In this document: piece by piece, positions 61,379 through 64,000 of the stretch | Layout of the letters: every line of letters starts with the position of its first letter | Position numbering within the stretch: position 1 is the stretch's first letter | The notes under the pieces: generated by a model | Told to the model about the DNA's origin: nothing | Database searches by the model: none | The model's input: only the letters and a program-made list of their open reading frames with translations | From: Thiosocius sp963753845 | GTDB lineage: Bacteria; Pseudomonadota; Gammaproteobacteria; Chromatiales; Chromatiaceae | NCBI GenBank assembly: GCA_963753845.1 | Contig: CAVWEI010000026.1 | Location: forward strand, 62,001-126,000 | Direction: 5' to 3' | DNA length: 64,000 nucleotides | Position numbers and translations under genes: made by a program

Positions 61379-62356
61379 TCAGTCCAGCCGGACACGCGGG
61401 TCGGCAATCGTGTACGAAATGTCCGTCAGCAACAGGCCCACGATATAGAGCACGGCGCCCAGAAAGACCATCGCGCGCACGATGGCGAAATCCTGACTGC
61501 TGATCGCGTCGATGGTATAGCTGCCCAGCCCCGGGATTCCGAAGAACGACTCGGTCAACAGGCTGCCGATGAACAGTAGAGGCAACACCACCACGACACC
61601 GGTCAGGATCGGAATCAGCGCATTGCGCAACACGTGACGGAACAGCACCCACTGCTCGGAAAGCCCCTTGGCACGTGCCGAGCGCACGTAGTCCCGGTGG
61701 ATCTCCTCCAGAAACAGCGTGCGGTACCATCGGGTACCGGAACCGATGCCGCCGATGACCCCCACGATCACCGGCAGGATCAGGAACTTCCAGGCATGCA
61801 CGCCGGTGTCGTAGCCGGATATCGGGACCAGGTTCAACAGTTTGCCGACCAGGAACTGGCCGCCAATTATGTAGAAAAGGCCGGAGATCGACATCATGGC
61901 CACGCAGATGACCACACCCCAGAAATCCAGGTAACTGGCCCGGAAGAACGCCAGCAGAAGCGCAAAGCTGATATTCACTGCGAGACCCACGATAAGGGTC
62001 GGCACCGCGATCGCGAGGCTCGGCCACATCCGCTGGGAGATGTCCTGACTGATGTCCCGGCCGCTGTCAGACCGGCCGAAATCCAACAGGAACAGCTTTA
62101 TCGATTTCTCGAACAAGATCGTCTGGGTGAAGGCCGCGAAGCCCGGTTCATCCTTGTTGAACAGCAGGGGCTTCTCATAGCCGTGCTCCTGCTTCCATGC
62201 CTGGATAGCCTGTTCGCTGACCCGCTTGTTGCCAAGATGCATGCGCGCCATATCGTCGGGTGAATTGACCACGAAAAACAGCACGAAGGTCAGCGCATTG
62301 ACGCCGATGAGGATCGGCAGCGCATACAGCAGGCGGCGAACAATATATGCGATCAC
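61379..62356 (-). CDS. ABC transporter permease (YejB/DppB-like)
   Basis: 325 aa. N-terminal helix YIVRRLLYALPILIGVNALT, the EAA-type motif DYVRSARAKGLSEQWVLFRH and about six membrane segments. Overlaps the binding-protein gene by 4 bp (ATGA). Together with YejE-like permease forms the channel. Confidence 0.9.
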   Translation of the reverse strand: MIAYIVRRLLYALPILIGVNALTFVLFFVVNSPDDMARMHLGNKRVSEQAIQAWKQEHGYEKPLLFNKDEPGFAAFTQTILFEKSIKLFLLDFGRSDSGRDISQDISQRMWPSLAIAVPTLIVGLAVNISFALLLAFFRASYLDFWGVVICVAMMSISGLFYIIGGQFLVGKLLNLVPISGYDTGVHAWKFLILPVIVGVIGGIGSGTRWYRTLFLEEIHRDYVRSARAKGLSEQWVLFRHVLRNALIPILTGVVVVLPLLFIGSLLTESFFGIPGLGSYTIDAISSQDFAIVRAMVFLGAVLYIVGLLLTDISYTIADPRVRLD

Positions 62357-64000
62357 AGGGCCCGACTCCTTTCCCGCGCACGAAAACCGCGAATCGCCGG
62401 GACCAGGGAGGCCAGCAGCAGCAACAGCAGCAGACCGATCGGCCAGAGTACCGCCCGGTTCCAGGCCTTCTGCGCCGCGGCGCGCATCTCCCCGTCGATA
62501 CGTTTGTACTTGAGCGTGTTGTTGGCCATAAGGTGCGGTTTTACATTCTGGTACCAGGCCTGGTGCAGACTGAACGCCTTGGGGAAGAAGCCGAACATCC
62601 AGGGAGACTCGTGCCGCAGGATATCCACCATGCGATCGATCACCTGCTGCCGTTCGGCGCCATTGGGCAGGTCCTTCATCCGCAGGAACAGGGCGTCGAA
62701 TTCGGCATTGGCGAAGTTTGCCGCATTCTCACCCTTGGACTCGACCTTTCCGTTGGGACCGTAGAGCAGAAAGAAAAAGTTTTCAGGATCCGGATAGTCG
62801 GCATTCCATCCCCAACTGAATATCTGCGCCGTGCCCTTGAGCATTTTGTCCTGGAAACGGTTGTAGTCGGTCGCTCGGATTACCAGTTCGATCCCCAGCT
62901 TTGCCAGCTGTTTCCGATACCACTGCAGCATTGCCTTGCTGTCGGGACCGGCTGCGGGCGTGTCGTAATAAAGGATCAGTGGGCCACCTGTCTGCGGATC
63001 GCGCCCATCCGGATAACCGGCCTGTTCCAACAGGCGCATCGCCTCTTCGATACCACGCCGGCGGGCACGCCCATTGTGCCATTGGTGGGTGACCGGATTG
63101 ACCCCCTCTTCGCCATTGAGATTGCCGAAGATACCCGGCGGCAGGGGGCTCTGAGCCACCTCGCCCCGACCATTGCGAAATATCGAGACAAACTCTTCGA
63201 AGTCGACCGCTATGGAGATCGCCTGGCGCAGCAGGCGCGCACGCTCGGTATCCCCGCCCACGACAGGGTCCGCCATGTTGAAGCCGGTGTAAAAGACCGA
63301 GGCCTCGACGGCGGTGCGCAGTTGAATGCCCTTCTCGACCATCGACCTGGTCAATTCAGCCTCGCCACCGCTGCCAAACTGTACCGCCTGGTCGAAACTG
63401 TCTGAGCCGATGCCGGAGTTGTCATAGTAGCCCTGCAAGAACTTGTTCCAGCGAGGGATCGCCTCTTTCTCCAGCGAGTACACGGCCTTGTCGATAAAGG
63501 GCATCGACAGACCGGCGGCATCGAGCAGCCCGTCCCGTCGATCTTCATCCGTGCCATCGGTGGGATAGGCCTCGCCGTGGAAATTGGGATTGCGCACCAG
63601 CACCATGCGCAGATTCGGATTGTTTTCAGTCAACATGAAAGGTCCGGTGCCAATCGGATACCAGTCGAGGTTGATATTCTTGCCGTCCAGGCCCGGCTGC
63701 TGGTAGAAGCGTTCGGCCTCCCAGGGCATGGGCGCGAAGAAGTTCATGCCCAACCAGAAAACGAACTGCGGATACTTGTTTTCGATTCGGATGCGGAAGG
63801 TGTAGCGGTCGATCTCCTCGACGCCCTGCATTGGGATGGTGCGCAGATCAAGCCAGGGTTTGTCCGCGACACCACCGAGTCGTTCGTACTCGCTCTGCGC
63901 ATCCTCGGCAAACCGGGAAAACCCACGGATGTGTTCGGACATCAGGCTGGCAACGGGAGAATGGTTGGGCGAGAACGCCAGGCGCTTTATCTGGTAAACA
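62353..64000 (-). CDS. ABC transporter substrate-binding protein, family 5 (5' end beyond window)
   Basis: The frame stays open to the right edge, so about 549 residues are visible and the signal peptide is missing. Family 5 traits include SFGSGGEAELTRSMVEKGIQ-like segments, EAMRLLEQAGYPDGRDPQTG and FSWGWNADYPDPENFFFLLY. The C-terminus is unusual for a binding protein: AWNRAVLWPIGLLLLLLLAS, then LVPAIRGFRARERSRAL, a probable membrane anchor. So the protein may be tethered at both ends or only at this one. It starts the transporter operon. Confidence 0.88.
   Translation of the reverse strand, partial: VYQIKRLAFSPNHSPVASLMSEHIRGFSRFAEDAQSEYERLGGVADKPWLDLRTIPMQGVEEIDRYTFRIRIENKYPQFVFWLGMNFFAPMPWEAERFYQQPGLDGKNINLDWYPIGTGPFMLTENNPNLRMVLVRNPNFHGEAYPTDGTDEDRRDGLLDAAGLSMPFIDKAVYSLEKEAIPRWNKFLQGYYDNSGIGSDSFDQAVQFGSGGEAELTRSMVEKGIQLRTAVEASVFYTGFNMADPVVGGDTERARLLRQAISIAVDFEEFVSIFRNGRGEVAQSPLPPGIFGNLNGEEGVNPVTHQWHNGRARRRGIEEAMRLLEQAGYPDGRDPQTGGPLILYYDTPAAGPDSKAMLQWYRKQLAKLGIELVIRATDYNRFQDKMLKGTAQIFSWGWNADYPDPENFFFLLYGPNGKVESKGENAANFANAEFDALFLRMKDLPNGAERQQVIDRMVDILRHESPWMFGFFPKAFSLHQAWYQNVKPHLMANNTLKYKRIDGEMRAAAQKAWNRAVLWPIGLLLLLLLASLVPAIRGFRARERSRAL

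Noticed and set aside
2..64000. tRNA, rRNA, tmRNA or 6S RNA genes
   Set aside because: No cloverleaf, CCA-proximal T-loop pattern or rRNA-like segment was recognised in the intergenic regions by eye.

Overview
The window is a GC-rich stretch of a gammaproteobacterial chromosome. Gene order is that of free-living Gammaproteobacteria: gyrA-serC; ubiG-gph-yciK; yciV-yciO-trpS-scpA-scpB-rluB; pyrG-kdsA-eno-ftsB-ispD with ispF-truD-surE-pcm-yqaA-nlpD-rpoS; and rnhA-dnaQ beside mltD. A Gly/Tyr/Trp-rich exported protein resembling sulfur globule proteins, next to an Fnr gene and a cbb3 oxidase operon, suggests a microaerophilic or facultative sulfur oxidiser (Chromatiales-like). That lifestyle is an inference. 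No rRNA, tRNA, CRISPR array or intact transposase gene was seen.

Layout. 1-3.4 kb: serC (cut by the left edge) and gyrA. 3.6-4.5 kb: a Spy/CpxP-like protein and a tiny secreted protein ending in a clear terminator. 5.0-7.4 kb: an Lrp-type regulator divergent from leuA. 7.4-14.7 kb: a decayed accessory zone with a cupin remnant, a small hypothetical gene, a VWA/J-domain pair split by a 262-bp MITE-like element, a frameshifted oxidoreductase, IS200/IS605-like hairpins, a psiE gene and an IS66-type remnant. 14.7-20.3 kb: mtnA, mtaD, ubiG, gph, a degenerate squalene/phytoene-synthase-like gene and yciK. 20.5-25.3 kb: a diguanylate cyclase, a DUF2914-like protein, fatty acid cis/trans isomerase and an endonuclease III-like glycosylase.

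25.3-33.9 kb: on the minus strand, PHP phosphoesterase, yciO, site-2 protease, trpS, scpA, scpB (with a GGCTTC hexamer array) and rluB; on the plus strand a hypothetical gene, yciB, yciI and a parvulin isomerase. 33.9-46.7 kb: a second MITE-like element, a small hypothetical gene, then rpoS-nlpD-yqaA-pcm-surE, smr, truD-ispF, a frameshifted tatD, ispD-ftsB, eno and kdsA-pyrG. 47-54.2 kb: sulfur-globule-like gene, fnr, and ccoNOQP, a small membrane protein, ccoG and fixH. Fnr boxes lie before fnr and ccoN. 54.2-57.8 kb: dnaQ, rnhA, a methyltransferase and mltD. 58-64 kb: a peptide-type ABC importer (fused double ATPase, two permeases, a binding protein cut by the right edge).

The genes form recognisable working groups. 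MtnA and MtaD handle methylthioadenosine and methylthioribose-1-phosphate. ScpA and ScpB are the SMC partners. IspD and IspF are two steps of the MEP pathway. Fnr probably switches on the cbb3 oxidase at low oxygen, and CcoG and FixH help assemble it. The least understood material is the VWA/J pair, the MITE family, the orphan squalene-synthase-like gene and the small proteins beside known systems.
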